From: VXYK01 sp965214565 | Lineage (GTDB): Bacteria; Actinomycetota; Acidimicrobiia; Acidimicrobiales; Aldehydirespiratoraceae | Direction of reading: 5' to 3' | DNA length: 64,000 nucleotides | Assembly (NCBI GenBank): GCA_965214565.1 | Contig: OZ243951.1 | Span: 1,116,001-1,180,000, forward strand | Shown: piece after piece, positions 1-8,058 of the stretch | Layout of the letters: every line of letters starts with the position of its first letter | Numbering within the stretch: the stretch's first letter is position 1 | Program-made: the position numbers and the translations under genes | Notes under the pieces: generated by a model | What the model was told of the DNA's origin: nothing | Databases searched by the model: none | What the model saw: only the letters and a program-made list of their open reading frames with translations

Positions 1-1009
1 CTTTGGGGTCGCCGATGTCATAGATGCCGCGCAGGGTTTCTTTGGCGTGCCAGGCGTTGCGGACTTCTCCGTGGGGGTCGCCTGCTTCGAGCAGTCCCCG
101 CAGCCGGTTACGGCCGTTGTCGGTGATCTTCTCAGAGCCTGACACCAACAGTTTGCGTGCCCGGTACAGCGGATCGTCTTTACGTCCGCGGTGCCCGAGT
201 GTCTGGTTCTGGACTCTGCGCCGGACCTCGTCGAGCGCGTCGTTGCCCAATCTCACGACGTGAAACGGGTCCGCGACCTGCTTCGCGTGCGGCAGCGCTG
301 TGTCGAACGCGGCCCGGTACGGCCCTGACAGGTCCAACGCCGCCCAAGCAATGTTGTTGCGCCACTGCTGGGGCCGTTCAAGCAGCCATTTCGCGGGTGC
401 TTCAGCGGTTCTGCCTGGGACTATGTCAAGGAGCTGTCCCCGACCGACATCAACAACACCGGTTGCCCAGGCTTTGGTGCGGAACTTCCCGCGGCGCCAC
501 ATCAGATGCTCGTCAAGACCCAACGCCTCGGTGTCACCGATCCGCTCGACATCGGCTTCGAGCAGTGCTTGGCCCCAACGTTGCACCGACCCGTTCACCG
601 GATGCCAATTGCATCCCAGCTCTGATGCGACTTCTTTGAGCGGGCGGCCACGACCGGCCTGACGCGTGACCCAGCGACCCGCCCGCGTCGTCAGGCGCTC
701 ACGCGGCGGCGCAATCTGACAGTCCTGTTCAGTGACCGTACCCGCCGCGCATTCGCTACCCCCGCAGCGCCACCGGCGTTTGTGCCACACCAGCAACACC
801 GCCCGCCCGAACACCGGCAGGTCAACCAACTCCACGGTCCGTTCACCGTTGGACCACAACGGTCCGCCACAGGCCGCACAGTCCGGTCTCTCCGCCCGCC
901 GACGGACATGCACCCGCAACGGCGCGCCCACATCGTCGTCGACGCCGACCACCTCCACGTCGCCCAACCCAACCAACAACTCACACACGCGTGTAGGGTC
1001 AACTTCCAC
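1..1009 (-). CDS. ISL3-family transposase, partial at window edge
   Basis: The start is the GTG at 1009, preceded by GGAGGA on the coding strand. The N-terminus carries a Cys-rich zinc-binding segment (CAACGG and CGGSEC motifs on the coding strand of the sister copy), followed by the helix-turn-helix and DDE-type region of ISL3 transposases. About 336 codons are inside the window. The frame is open throughout: where the complete copy at 16668-16670 has TAG, this copy has CAG. It is therefore the candidate active source element, if its missing third is intact. Confidence 0.85.
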   Translation of the reverse strand, partial: MEVDPTRVCELLVGLGDVEVVGVDDDVGAPLRVHVRRRAERPDCAACGGPLWSNGERTVELVDLPVFGRAVLLVWHKRRWRCGGSECAAGTVTEQDCQIAPPRERLTTRAGRWVTRQAGRGRPLKEVASELGCNWHPVNGSVQRWGQALLEADVERIGDTEALGLDEHLMWRRGKFRTKAWATGVVDVGRGQLLDIVPGRTAEAPAKWLLERPQQWRNNIAWAALDLSGPYRAAFDTALPHAKQVADPFHVVRLGNDALDEVRRRVQNQTLGHRGRKDDPLYRARKLLVSGSEKITDNGRNRLRGLLEAGDPHGEVRNAWHAKETLRGIYDIGDPK

Positions 1010-1118
1010 AGAGATCCTCCAGTTCCTCGGCTGCAGATACAGCACCGATTCTGGGGGATCTCTCGCGTTCACCCGCGGACCCTCACCCCACCGACTCCAC
1101 CCTCAAACGCGATGAGCC
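1..1118 (-). mobile_element. ISL3-family insertion sequence, partial (left copy)
   Basis: This element runs off the left edge of the window. Its 5' terminus (minus strand, 1118) reads GGCTCATCGCGTTTGAGGG, identical to the left end of the complete copy at 15920-17334, and positions 1-1118 match that copy with no length change over the transposase. It is inserted into a second, diverged copy of the same element (1119-1792), directly after the octamer ACCAAAGC. The missing right end and the second copy of that octamer should lie just outside the window. Confidence 0.88.
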
Positions 1119-1657
1119 GCTTTGGTGCGGAACTTCCCGCGGCGCCACATCAAATGCTCGTCAAGACCCAACGCCTCGGTGTCACCGATCCGCTCGACAT
1201 CGGCTTCGAGCAGTGCTTGGCCCCAACGCTGCACCGACCCGTTGACCGGATGCCAACTGCATCCCAGCTCTGATACGACTTCTTTGAGCGGGCGGCCACG
1301 ACCCGCCTGGCGTGTCACCCAACGACCCGCCCGCGTCGTCAGGCGCTCACGCGGCGGCGCGATCGCACAGTCCTGTTCGGTGACCGTACCCGCCGCGCAT
1401 TCGCTACCCCCGCAGCGCCACCGGCGTTTGTGCCACACCAGCGACACCGCCCGCCCGAACACCGGCAGGTCAACCAACTCCACGGCCCGTTCACCGTCAG
1501 ACCACAACGGCCCGCCACAACCCGCACAGTCCTGTCGAGGTGCCCGCCGCCGCACATGCACCCGCAACGGCCCGGCAGGTTCGTCGTCGACGCCGACCAC
1601 CTCCACATCGCCCAACCCGACCAACAACTCACATACGCGTGTAGGGTCAACTTCCAC
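1119..1657 (-). pseudogene. ISL3 transposase N-terminal fragment
   Basis: About 180 codons from a GTG at 1657 encode the zinc-binding N-terminus and helix-turn-helix region of the same transposase family. The sequence differs at many residues from the copies at 1-1009 and 16029-17321. The native frame ends at the insertion point (1118/1119) and runs four residues into the incoming element before a stop. It cannot make a functional transposase without its catalytic half. Confidence 0.82.
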
Positions 1658-1792
1658 AGGGATCCTCCAGTTTCTCGGATGTGTACAAACACCGATTCTG
1701 GGGGATCTCTCGCGTTCAGCCGCGGACCCTCAGATCACACCCGATACACAAAATTCCTGACAGTCCCACTCCGACCTCAAACGCGAAGAGCC
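1119..1792 (-). mobile_element. ISL3-family element, truncated by nested insertion (middle copy)
   Basis: The left inverted-repeat terminus is at 1792 (GGCTCTTCGCGTTTGAGG on the minus strand). The element is a diverged relative of the left copy and is cut at 1119, where the left copy has inserted. The rest of this element must lie beyond the left edge of the window, on the far side of the nested IS. Confidence 0.8.
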
Positions 1793-1887
1793 CTCAACAC
1801 CCTCACCCCGACCTGAAACGCGAAGAGCCGGCAAACCCAACTGGGCGCTACTCAACACCCTCACCCCGACCTGAAACGCGAAGAGCC
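1793..1887 (+). repeat. Two tandem right-end remnants of ISL3 elements
   Basis: Positions 1793-1829 and 1830-1887 each end in the element's right terminus (ACGCGAAGAGCC) preceded by the final transposase codons of an ISL3 copy. They are oriented opposite to the two elements on their left. Together with the IR at 1792, three IS termini lie within about 100 bases. The pattern suggests repeated insertion and one-ended deletion at one site. Confidence 0.75.
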
Positions 1888-2246
1888 CACAAACTCAGAC
1901 CAGACACCGATGACGACTCAGACACCGCCGACAAAACCCCGGCCACAACAACGACCACTACCACCACTACCACCACTACCACGACGGTGGCACCGGACAA
2001 GCCGAACGAGCAGGAACATCCTGGGGATTGGGATCCGAAAACGTCTGAGGTTCGTCGCTTCCCGTACACGAAGAAAGGGAGCATCCCGAAGGCGTGTACG
2101 CAGGTGCTGTTCTCGACGCGCAAGGGGGACTGGATGTGCGGTTTGTCCAAAATGACAACTTGCGAGCGACAAACACAGGACAGCCACAGAGCGCCCAGGA
2201 GATGCCCGGTGCACCGTCTGGCGACCGTTGACCGCCGAGGGTTGTC
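1888..2246 (+). pseudogene. Fragment of a secreted-type protein with Thr-rich linker
   Basis: Directly after the IS remnants an open frame (running to a stop at 2268) encodes Asp/Thr-rich sequence, a run of about 14 threonines from ACC/ACT codons (about 1945-1987), then a hydrophilic segment containing FPYTKKGSIPKACTQVLF and a CGLS motif. No start codon or signal peptide remains, so this looks like the C-terminal part of a surface protein whose front was removed by the IS elements. The frame beyond about 2160 may not be native. The family is not recognised. Confidence 0.35.
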
Positions 2247-2570
2247 ATGGGTACCATGTACGCTATGACGACGACACCACAACCCGAGGCGGTGTCCACC
2301 GGCGCTACCGCCGAGGACCGCCTACCATCCGAGGCTGCTCAGCAACGCACAATCTGGCAGCGGTACCGGTCGAGTTGGTGGGCGGTACCTTTGACCCTTT
2401 TCGTGATGCACCAGCTCATTTGGCGCTGGACCCCGCATTTTGAGTTTCCTGGAATCTACATTTTGGTCACGTTGGTTCTATACCGACCGGATGTTGAGCT
2501 AATCGGGGATAAGCTCCGCAAGTTCTTGAGCCTGCGCGTAAACGTGGGGGCGGTCGGTTCACAGCGCTGA
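2247..2570 (+). CDS. Small membrane protein of unknown function
   Basis: This frame encodes 107 residues with two hydrophobic segments (about residues 43-60 and 67-85) after a polar Thr/Pro/Ala-rich N-terminus. The ATG at 2247 is chosen because GAGGG lies six bases upstream; ATGs at 2256 and 2265 are alternatives. It converges on, and overlaps by 12 bases, the 152-residue gene on the other strand. A stretch of 24 bases near its end (2526-2549) recurs with one mismatch at 15572-15595. No family is recognised. Confidence 0.5.
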   Translation: MGTMYAMTTTPQPEAVSTGATAEDRLPSEAAQQRTIWQRYRSSWWAVPLTLFVMHQLIWRWTPHFEFPGIYILVTLVLYRPDVELIGDKLRKFLSLRVNVGAVGSQR

Positions 2571-3017
2571 CGTTCCAATCGTGATGCTGGCCAACGTGCG
2601 GTTCGCTTCTGAGACAAGCCATGCAGCGGCGAGAGTCGAACCGAGGACTGCGTAGAGCACGAACGGTCGACCGGAAACCACGAAGAATAGCTGCGTTCCG
2701 AGTTGGTTGGGCAGCCGTCTCTGCAGGGACTCAGCAGAGAAGTCGGTGACCGCGAGGCTGGTGGGCATAACGCCGCCAGAGAACAGAGCGGTCGAGGCGG
2801 CGGACGCATCGAACTCCATCAACGCCATGAAAATTCCCGCTGACCCCATGATCTCGACCGCGCCCGAACCGTAGTCACCCCTCTCGACGGGCAACGCGAA
2901 GTTGCCCAGATGAACAAGGGAACGTGACGGCGTGCCGGACAGTTCGCTCATCTCGACATCCCAACCGTCGAGCACCGCGACGGTGATGCCATTGGCCGTG
3001 AGCGAGGTACTACTCAC
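2559..3017 (-). CDS. Conserved-looking hypothetical protein, last gene of the Mau-like operon
   Basis: The product is 152 residues with no signal peptide and one moderately hydrophobic stretch near the C-terminus (about 118-138). Its start overlaps the stop of the upstream membrane-protein gene by four bases (ATGA), so the two are translationally coupled. The N-terminus (ANGITVAVLDGWDVEMSEL) resembles a soluble beta-rich fold but matches no family I can name. The only functional clue is position: it closes an operon of redox and cysteine-rich surface-protein genes. Confidence 0.7.
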   Translation of the reverse strand: MSSTSLTANGITVAVLDGWDVEMSELSGTPSRSLVHLGNFALPVERGDYGSGAVEIMGSAGIFMALMEFDASAASTALFSGGVMPTSLAVTDFSAESLQRRLPNQLGTQLFFVVSGRPFVLYAVLGSTLAAAWLVSEANRTLASITIGTSAL

Positions 3018-3610
3018 GCGACGATCGAGCCGACGGCCATCGTTGCGAGAGCCAGCGTCGCCAGAACCACCGCTGTTCCCCAGCGAACCGGACGTTCAAG
3101 CCCGTCAAGACGCCGGTGCATCCGTCTCAAGGAGGCCGTGTCGCGAATCCTGCCGTTTACCGTGGCGGCAAGACCCCGCGTCGTGCCGTAGACGACACCT
3201 AGAAGCAACGCCTCGGACGCACCGAGCAGCACTCCGGCGACACAGACAGCAACGAACAGCGCCGTGTTGAGCACGGTGACAAACCCGAAACCCAACTGGA
3301 CCCCGAACCCCAACCCGTAAACCCAACCCCGATACCTGCTCAACCAGCGCTCATCGACCTGGCGACGGCCGGGGATTCGACGACCGCTCAGGTCGAAAGC
3401 CGCACAGCCGAGCACGACCACGCCGACAATCACAGTCGAGGTCACCGGAGCCAGGCCGAATCCCAACAACACAACCAACGCCCCCGCCCCCATCAGCACC
3501 AGCCCGAGGGCCGCCCCACCCACGACATGGCCGAAGATCAGCCACGCGGATGTGTTCCTCCATCGATTCCCCCTGCCCCGCTCCCCGAGCGGGGTGATGC
3601 TGGTGAGCAT
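3014..3610 (-). CDS. Multi-pass membrane protein of the Mau-like operon
   Basis: The product is 198 residues with about five hydrophobic segments (near residues 22-45, 50-70, 95-115, 118-140 and 178-196). The ATG at 3610 has GAGGAA eight bases upstream. It follows the 22-codon microORF at 3620-3688 and overlaps the next gene by four bases. No catalytic motif is visible. Because it sits next to thioredoxin-like and MauE-like proteins it may be an accessory subunit for export or disulfide exchange, but that is inference. Confidence 0.72.
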   Translation of the reverse strand: MLTSITPLGERGRGNRWRNTSAWLIFGHVVGGAALGLVLMGAGALVVLLGFGLAPVTSTVIVGVVVLGCAAFDLSGRRIPGRRQVDERWLSRYRGWVYGLGFGVQLGFGFVTVLNTALFVAVCVAGVLLGASEALLLGVVYGTTRGLAATVNGRIRDTASLRRMHRRLDGLERPVRWGTAVVLATLALATMAVGSIVA

Positions 3611-3619
3611 CGAAGTTCC

Positions 3620-3688
3620 TCAAGGCGACCATGCGGCGCGAACGCCCGCAAACAACGCAACAACAAGCGCCAGAAACAACAGGCTCAC
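3620..3688 (-). CDS. 22-residue hydrophobic microprotein (candidate)
   Basis: A GTG at 3688 overlaps the TGA of the MauD-like gene as GTGA and opens a 22-codon frame ending in TGA at 3620. The predicted peptide begins MSLLFLALVVALFAGVRAA, a single hydrophobic helix with one Arg and a Trp near its end. It fills an otherwise unexplained 74-base gap in an operon where every other junction is a four-base overlap. That spacing is the main support. It could be a membrane micropeptide or simply a translational coupler for the next gene. Confidence 0.42.
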   Translation of the reverse strand: MSLLFLALVVALFAGVRAAWSP

Positions 3689-4443
3689 CTGTCATCCTCC
3701 GGCGATGTGGGTGAGCCAACCTCGGGCGGATACAACGACGGATGCCCGGGACCGATACCGAACGCAGCCAATTCCGCGTCGACACCACTGGTTGAATGGG
3801 CACTGTTTGAATGGGCATCGTTTGAATGGGCACGGTCTGAGCCGGCACCGCTTGATTTGGCGTCACCGACGGCCGAGGCGAGCAGCCGACGGACCTGAGG
3901 CCAGTTCGTCGCTGTGCCTGAGCCGACGACTCTCCGGTCGGATCCGTCGATCAGCACAAAATATGGGGAGCCCGGCACCCCGTATGCTTCCCAAGAGTCG
4001 GTGGAACAGACCGTCCGGACACCTTTCGGGGCCAACTCAACAAGTCGGGTCTCGGAGTCGTGGGCCGGGTCTTGAGCCACGATCACCAGCCGTGTCGCCT
4101 CACCGCCGAGTTCGAGAACAGGCGATCTGAACTCCGACCAGAAGGCCCCACAAGTCCTGCATCCGGAGGACAGGAATGCCAGCAGCGTGTGGTGGGCGCC
4201 GCCGACACTCACCGAGACCGGTCCGCCTCCCGGGACTGTTCCCACAATGTCGACCGCGGTCTCCTTGCGTGTCGGTCCACCCACCGGGACAGGACCGACC
4301 GTTGAAGCAGCCGCGCCTTCGTCCAACGAAATACCGGCGCGGTGAAGTGCTCGAAGAATGTCGGCATGGGTTCGCAACAACCCGAAGACGATGAGTGTCA
4401 GCACCGCGATCGCAATCAGCGCAATGACCAACAGTACGGTCAC
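3685..4443 (-). CDS. MauD-like membrane-anchored thioredoxin/redoxin
   Basis: This 252-residue protein has an N-terminal transmembrane anchor (residues 2-22) and a TlpA/redoxin-like domain with a CRTC redox motif (in LSSGCRTCGAFW, about residues 91-102) and the cis-Pro segment (VPGSPYFVLIDG). The domain should face the outside of the membrane. A low-complexity tail rich in Ser, His and Ala (about 198-220) is encoded by imperfect repeats at 3785-3870. MauD, MauE and a cysteine-rich partner are a known combination for maturing disulfide-rich methylamine dehydrogenase light chains. The gene overlaps the MauA-like gene by four bases. Confidence 0.8.
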   Translation of the reverse strand: MTVLLVIALIAIAVLTLIVFGLLRTHADILRALHRAGISLDEGAAASTVGPVPVGGPTRKETAVDIVGTVPGGGPVSVSVGGAHHTLLAFLSSGCRTCGAFWSEFRSPVLELGGEATRLVIVAQDPAHDSETRLVELAPKGVRTVCSTDSWEAYGVPGSPYFVLIDGSDRRVVGSGTATNWPQVRRLLASAVGDAKSSGAGSDRAHSNDAHSNSAHSTSGVDAELAAFGIGPGHPSLYPPEVGSPTSPEDDR

Positions 4444-5807
4444 ACCGGTACCTCCGCTTCGGACCGTGGAAGGGCACCCTGCTCCGCGCCCCCGGTTCCC
4501 GAGGTGTCCCCGTCGTCCGAGTCGTGCTCAATCCCCGAAGTGTCCTCAGATTCGTCGCTTCCCGGATCGTCAGCCTCGTCGCCGTCGGTGCCGTCAACGG
4601 CCTCGGGTTCCTCTTCAGGTTCCTCTTCAGGGTCATGCGGATTTCTCAGCAGGTGGTAGCGGTGCAGGAACGTCAAGGCTTGGGCCCGATCAATCACACG
4701 GTCACCACCGAAAGCACGCTCACCGACACCGTCGGTGATCCCGGACTGGACCGCCCAATGGGCTGCTTCACGGTAGTACGCATTGTCGTCCACGTCGTCG
4801 AACGGGTACGTGGTCCCTCCGAACGGAGGGGGACCGGCCTTGGGGGCGGGACGACCATCCATCCGCCACAGGAAGGTGACAGCCTGACCGCGCGTGACGG
4901 GAGCCTCAGGGTCGAACGCCCCGCCCTCGGTTCCGGAGGTGATCTCAGCCTCAGCCATCCAGTTCACCGCATCGGAAAACCAGAGCCCCTCCATATCGGA
5001 GAAATACGATGACCCCGACGGTTCAGGCCCACCCTGACAACGCCACAGGAAAGCCGCCATGTGCCAACGGAGCACCGGCTCGTGAGGCCCGAAGATGTCA
5101 CTGCTATAACCGGAGGCGACCCCCGACTCGAACGCCCAAGCAATCGCTTCGAGATAGTAGGCGTTCGGCGCCAGATCCGTGAAACCGTCGTGCAGGCAGG
5201 GACGATCATGGAAACCGGTGGAATTATCGGTTGCAGGGGTGTCGTCGCAAGACTCGTCCCACTGCCATGGCGGCACACAGGTGACGATCCGGCAGGCGAT
5301 CGGTCCCACACATTCAATGTCCTGATTGCACTGGCCGTACCGGAATCGAGTGCAGTCCACCGAACGGGAGCCGCACCCCTCCAGACACCGACAATCAGCG
5401 GAAGTACACGAAGACGCGCAGATTCCAGACCAACCGCAACCACAACCGTCGCTACAGACATGATTGCAGTCCAGGTAGTACCGAGGGCGGGCTTTGTCAC
5501 CGATGTCACAGAATCCGGTACCGTCGGCCTTCCACCAGCCTGCAACCACAGTGTCGGGTGGGCAGAGGTTCTCACCAGTCAGTTTGCAGCAGAAGTCGGT
5601 GAATCCGTCACAACAGAGGTCACCGCAATCACAACTGGAACCACCGCAAGAACAGATCGCGTGGTGAGCAGAGATCGGGCGGGTCGCGAAAGCCACTGGA
5701 GCCACCACCAGAGCAGTCGCTCCGAGAGCGGACCGTGCGAGCAGGCCGCGCCGCGACGTCCGATGGGCGACCACACGACTCAACGCGCTGACGACTGCCC
5801 GGCTCAT
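4440..5807 (-). CDS. Tat-exported cysteine-rich MauA-like protein with SLH repeats
   Basis: The 455-residue product starts with a twin-arginine signal (SRRGLLARS, about 18-26). Residues about 48-205 contain 26 cysteines, many paired as CC or CxC, around a core (ENLCPPDTVVAGWWKADG) resembling the methylamine dehydrogenase light chain. A second tryptophan-containing segment (CVPPWQWDESC) follows, but I cannot show that the TTQ-forming tryptophans are conserved. Residues about 208-395 hold three SLH repeats (AIAWAFESGV, AVNWMAEAEI, AAHWAVQSGI) that would anchor it to the cell wall. An acidic tail completes it. No heavy-chain gene is in the window. Role inferred: disulfide-rich surface protein matured by its MauD/MauE neighbours. 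Confidence 0.75.
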   Translation of the reverse strand: MSRAVVSALSRVVAHRTSRRGLLARSALGATALVVAPVAFATRPISAHHAICSCGGSSCDCGDLCCDGFTDFCCKLTGENLCPPDTVVAGWWKADGTGFCDIGDKARPRYYLDCNHVCSDGCGCGWSGICASSCTSADCRCLEGCGSRSVDCTRFRYGQCNQDIECVGPIACRIVTCVPPWQWDESCDDTPATDNSTGFHDRPCLHDGFTDLAPNAYYLEAIAWAFESGVASGYSSDIFGPHEPVLRWHMAAFLWRCQGGPEPSGSSYFSDMEGLWFSDAVNWMAEAEITSGTEGGAFDPEAPVTRGQAVTFLWRMDGRPAPKAGPPPFGGTTYPFDDVDDNAYYREAAHWAVQSGITDGVGERAFGGDRVIDRAQALTFLHRYHLLRNPHDPEEEPEEEPEAVDGTDGDEADDPGSDESEDTSGIEHDSDDGDTSGTGGAEQGALPRSEAEVPV

Positions 5808-6355
5808 CGACTGCCGGGTTCGCTGGTGATCTGGAATCCAGTCGACCGGGTACCGCCGCGTGCCGCGAGTGCTTCAGGCACCGCGGTGAACACAACCAGC
5901 GCCAAACCTGCAATTACTCCGGACCCGAGCACGAAACCGATTCCGCTCGCAGGCTGATCAGCCATGACCTGCGCCGGCGTCTGCCCAGCGACCGCCACAA
6001 ACGACACCGCAGCAAACCCAGCATTGCCGACCACATGGAGCCACGATGGCGGCGAGTCGACCCGACCGAAACAGCCACAGGTTGTGGCACCGGTGACTAG
6101 CGCTCGCCAGACCACCGCGAGAAACCCCAAGTAGAGCGCCCCCGTGGCCGCTGCCAAAAGTGGCCCTCCGACAAGCAGCGCCAAGACACCGACAACCGAT
6201 TCGAAAACCCCGAGAACAACTACTGCCGCGGGCAGCGCCGGCAACCCGAACGAAGCGAGTACATCCGTCGTTGGCACTGGCCGAACTATCTTGGCGATGC
6301 CCGCAACGATCAAGAGCAGCGCTGCAGCCACATGCAGTCCCACGACAACGTCCAT
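5804..6355 (-). CDS. MauE/DoxX-like membrane protein
   Basis: The 183-residue product has four hydrophobic segments (about 6-24, 41-63, 67-88 and 110-128) and a TCGCFG motif (about residues 91-96) after the third helix. That Cys-x-Cys pattern is typical of MauE-type proteins, which are thought to pass electrons or disulfides to the periplasmic partner. It is first in the operon and overlaps the MauA-like gene by four bases. The extra C-terminal helix (about 141-162) ends in a basic tail. Confidence 0.78.
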   Translation of the reverse strand: MDVVVGLHVAAALLLIVAGIAKIVRPVPTTDVLASFGLPALPAAVVVLGVFESVVGVLALLVGGPLLAAATGALYLGFLAVVWRALVTGATTCGCFGRVDSPPSWLHVVGNAGFAAVSFVAVAGQTPAQVMADQPASGIGFVLGSGVIAGLALVVFTAVPEALAARGGTRSTGFQITSEPGSR

Positions 6356-6467
6356 CGCCCCGATCGTAACCTTCCCCGACTATCTACTCAAAGAATAGGC
6401 GGCCTTCGCTACTCAGGCGGCGGTGGCTATAGAGGCGACTCGGCGGGACCGCAGAGTGCACAACGAT

Positions 6468-6520
6468 CCCTCGACGCGCACCACGCCCTCGACGCGCACC
6501 ACGCCGTCGACGCGCAAAGG
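6468..6520. repeat. 18-bp tandem repeat, about 3 copies
   Basis: The unit CCCTCGACGCGCACCACG occurs twice exactly (6468-6485, 6486-6503) and a third, diverged copy follows (6504-6520). It lies between the start of the MauE-like gene and the 3' end of the PhoX-family gene. No coding frame uses it. Confidence 0.8.
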
Positions 6521-6543
6521 CCCAAACCGGCTCTCCACGTCGG

Positions 6544-8031
6544 TTAACGGGCGCGGCGCCGAAGGCCGACCACGCCCGCACCCACGGCGACCACCGCGGC
6601 AGCGCCGATACCTATCGCGATGCCCGCGCCGGACCCGCCGCCGTCGCCTGATTCCTCTGAGATCGAGGCGATCGTCGTGGTGGGAGACGGCACCGTTGTG
6701 GTCGGCGCGGCGGTGGTCGTCGGTGCTTGTGTTGTAGCGGGCGCCTCAGTGCTTGTGGTCGCTGCTGCTGCGGTGGTCGTCGTAACCTCAGGTTCCTCAA
6801 CGACCTCCTCCACGATCCCCCGGAACGGCCCGGAGACCTCATAGGTGATCCCTCCGAAGCGGTCCTCAGTGACCACCATCGGGTTGATCTCGCCGATCGT
6901 CTTCGGCGACGGTCCTCGCTGACTGGAGAAGTAGAGACGGTCGCGACGCGGGTTGAACACCGGGCCGGTGATCTCAGAGTTGTCCTGGTCGACCAAGCGG
7001 GCGAACGGTGCGACGACCCCGTCGGGGGTGATGATCACCACCTCCATGTTGCCGCGGTCCTCGGCTACGAAGATGTCGCCGGTCCCGGCATCGACCGTGA
7101 GGTTGTCAACCCCCGACAACACCGCGGTGCCTGCGGCAACCTCCTCGGGGTCCGGATCATAGAGCAGGGTGTGAGTTGAGTCGGCGACGTTGATCCCGTG
7201 GATCTTGTTGTCGAACTTCGTCGAGAAGAAGATCCAGTCGTCGTGGTACCAGATGCCCTCACCACCGAGGAAGGCTGTCGATTCCGGGACCTGGTGACGC
7301 GGGGGCATCTCTGCGCCCGACGGATCGGGCACCTCGATCCATGACACCGATCCGTCGTCGGCGATCGAGGCGACCTCGAGCAGCCCGCTGCTCAGGTCAG
7401 GATAGTTGTCGGGGTTGTAGCGGTAGAGGCGCCCGTCGAGCATGTCCTCGGTCTGGTACACCTGCTCCCGAACCGGATCCACAGCTGCGGCCTCGTGCAC
7501 GAAGATCCCCATCGCCTCGTGCGCTTTGGGCTCGGCTGCACCAGTCGGATCGATCTACCACAGATACCCGCCCGAGGCGAAGACCTCTTCCCCGGAGAGG
7601 AACGTGCCCCAGGGGGTGGGTCCCCCGCCACAGTTGGAATTGCTGTTGCGCAGCAGGGGGTAGGCATCGATGATGTTGCCGTCGGCGTCGTAGTGAATGG
7701 CACTCACACCTGCGGCACCCGCGAGGAACACCTCGCTGTTGACAGTATGGATCCATCCACCGTTGCCATCGTCGAAAGTCGCCGCGCCGTCCGGGAATAT
7801 GTGCCATTCGAAGTCGGAGTCACCAACCGGTTCACCCGCGACGGCGACGACACGGGACGTGAAACCGGACGGAAGGATCATTCCGTTGACATCGGGCGCG
7901 ATGCCCTCCAAAGAGCCGTACGCGCTCTCGCCGGACCCTTGGGCCCCGGCCCTTGCTGTGACAAGGAGGGGGAAGGCTGTGGCACCTCCAGCGGCAAACA
8001 CACCTGATCGCAAGAATTGGCGACGGTCCAT
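6544..8031 (-). pseudogene. PhoX/DUF839-family secreted protein, interrupted by in-frame TAG
   Basis: From an ATG at 8031 the frame gives a Tat signal (MDRRQFLRSG) and a DUF839/PhoX domain. It then meets TAG at 7555-7557 in the segment GGYLW-stop-IDPTGAAEPKAHEAMG, and continues in the same frame to TAA at 6544. In the family this position is usually a sense codon, often acidic, so GAG to TAG is the simplest change. The second part carries the rest of the beta-propeller, a Thr/Ala/Pro-rich stalk (about 6660-6800), a hydrophobic helix and an RRRAR tail, so the intact protein would be wall- or membrane-anchored. Each half alone lacks part of the propeller. A sequencing error or readthrough is possible. 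Confidence 0.75.
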
Positions 8032-8058
8032 CGCGGCGACCCTAACGCACGAACAACA

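Noticed and set aside
7555..7557. Amber codons in PhoX and the IS transposase as signs of pyrrolysine use, given the methylamine-like genes
   Set aside because: TAG is used as a normal stop elsewhere in the window (for example the XRE-cupin gene and the epsilon subunit), no pyl genes are seen, and each TAG is explained by one base change.
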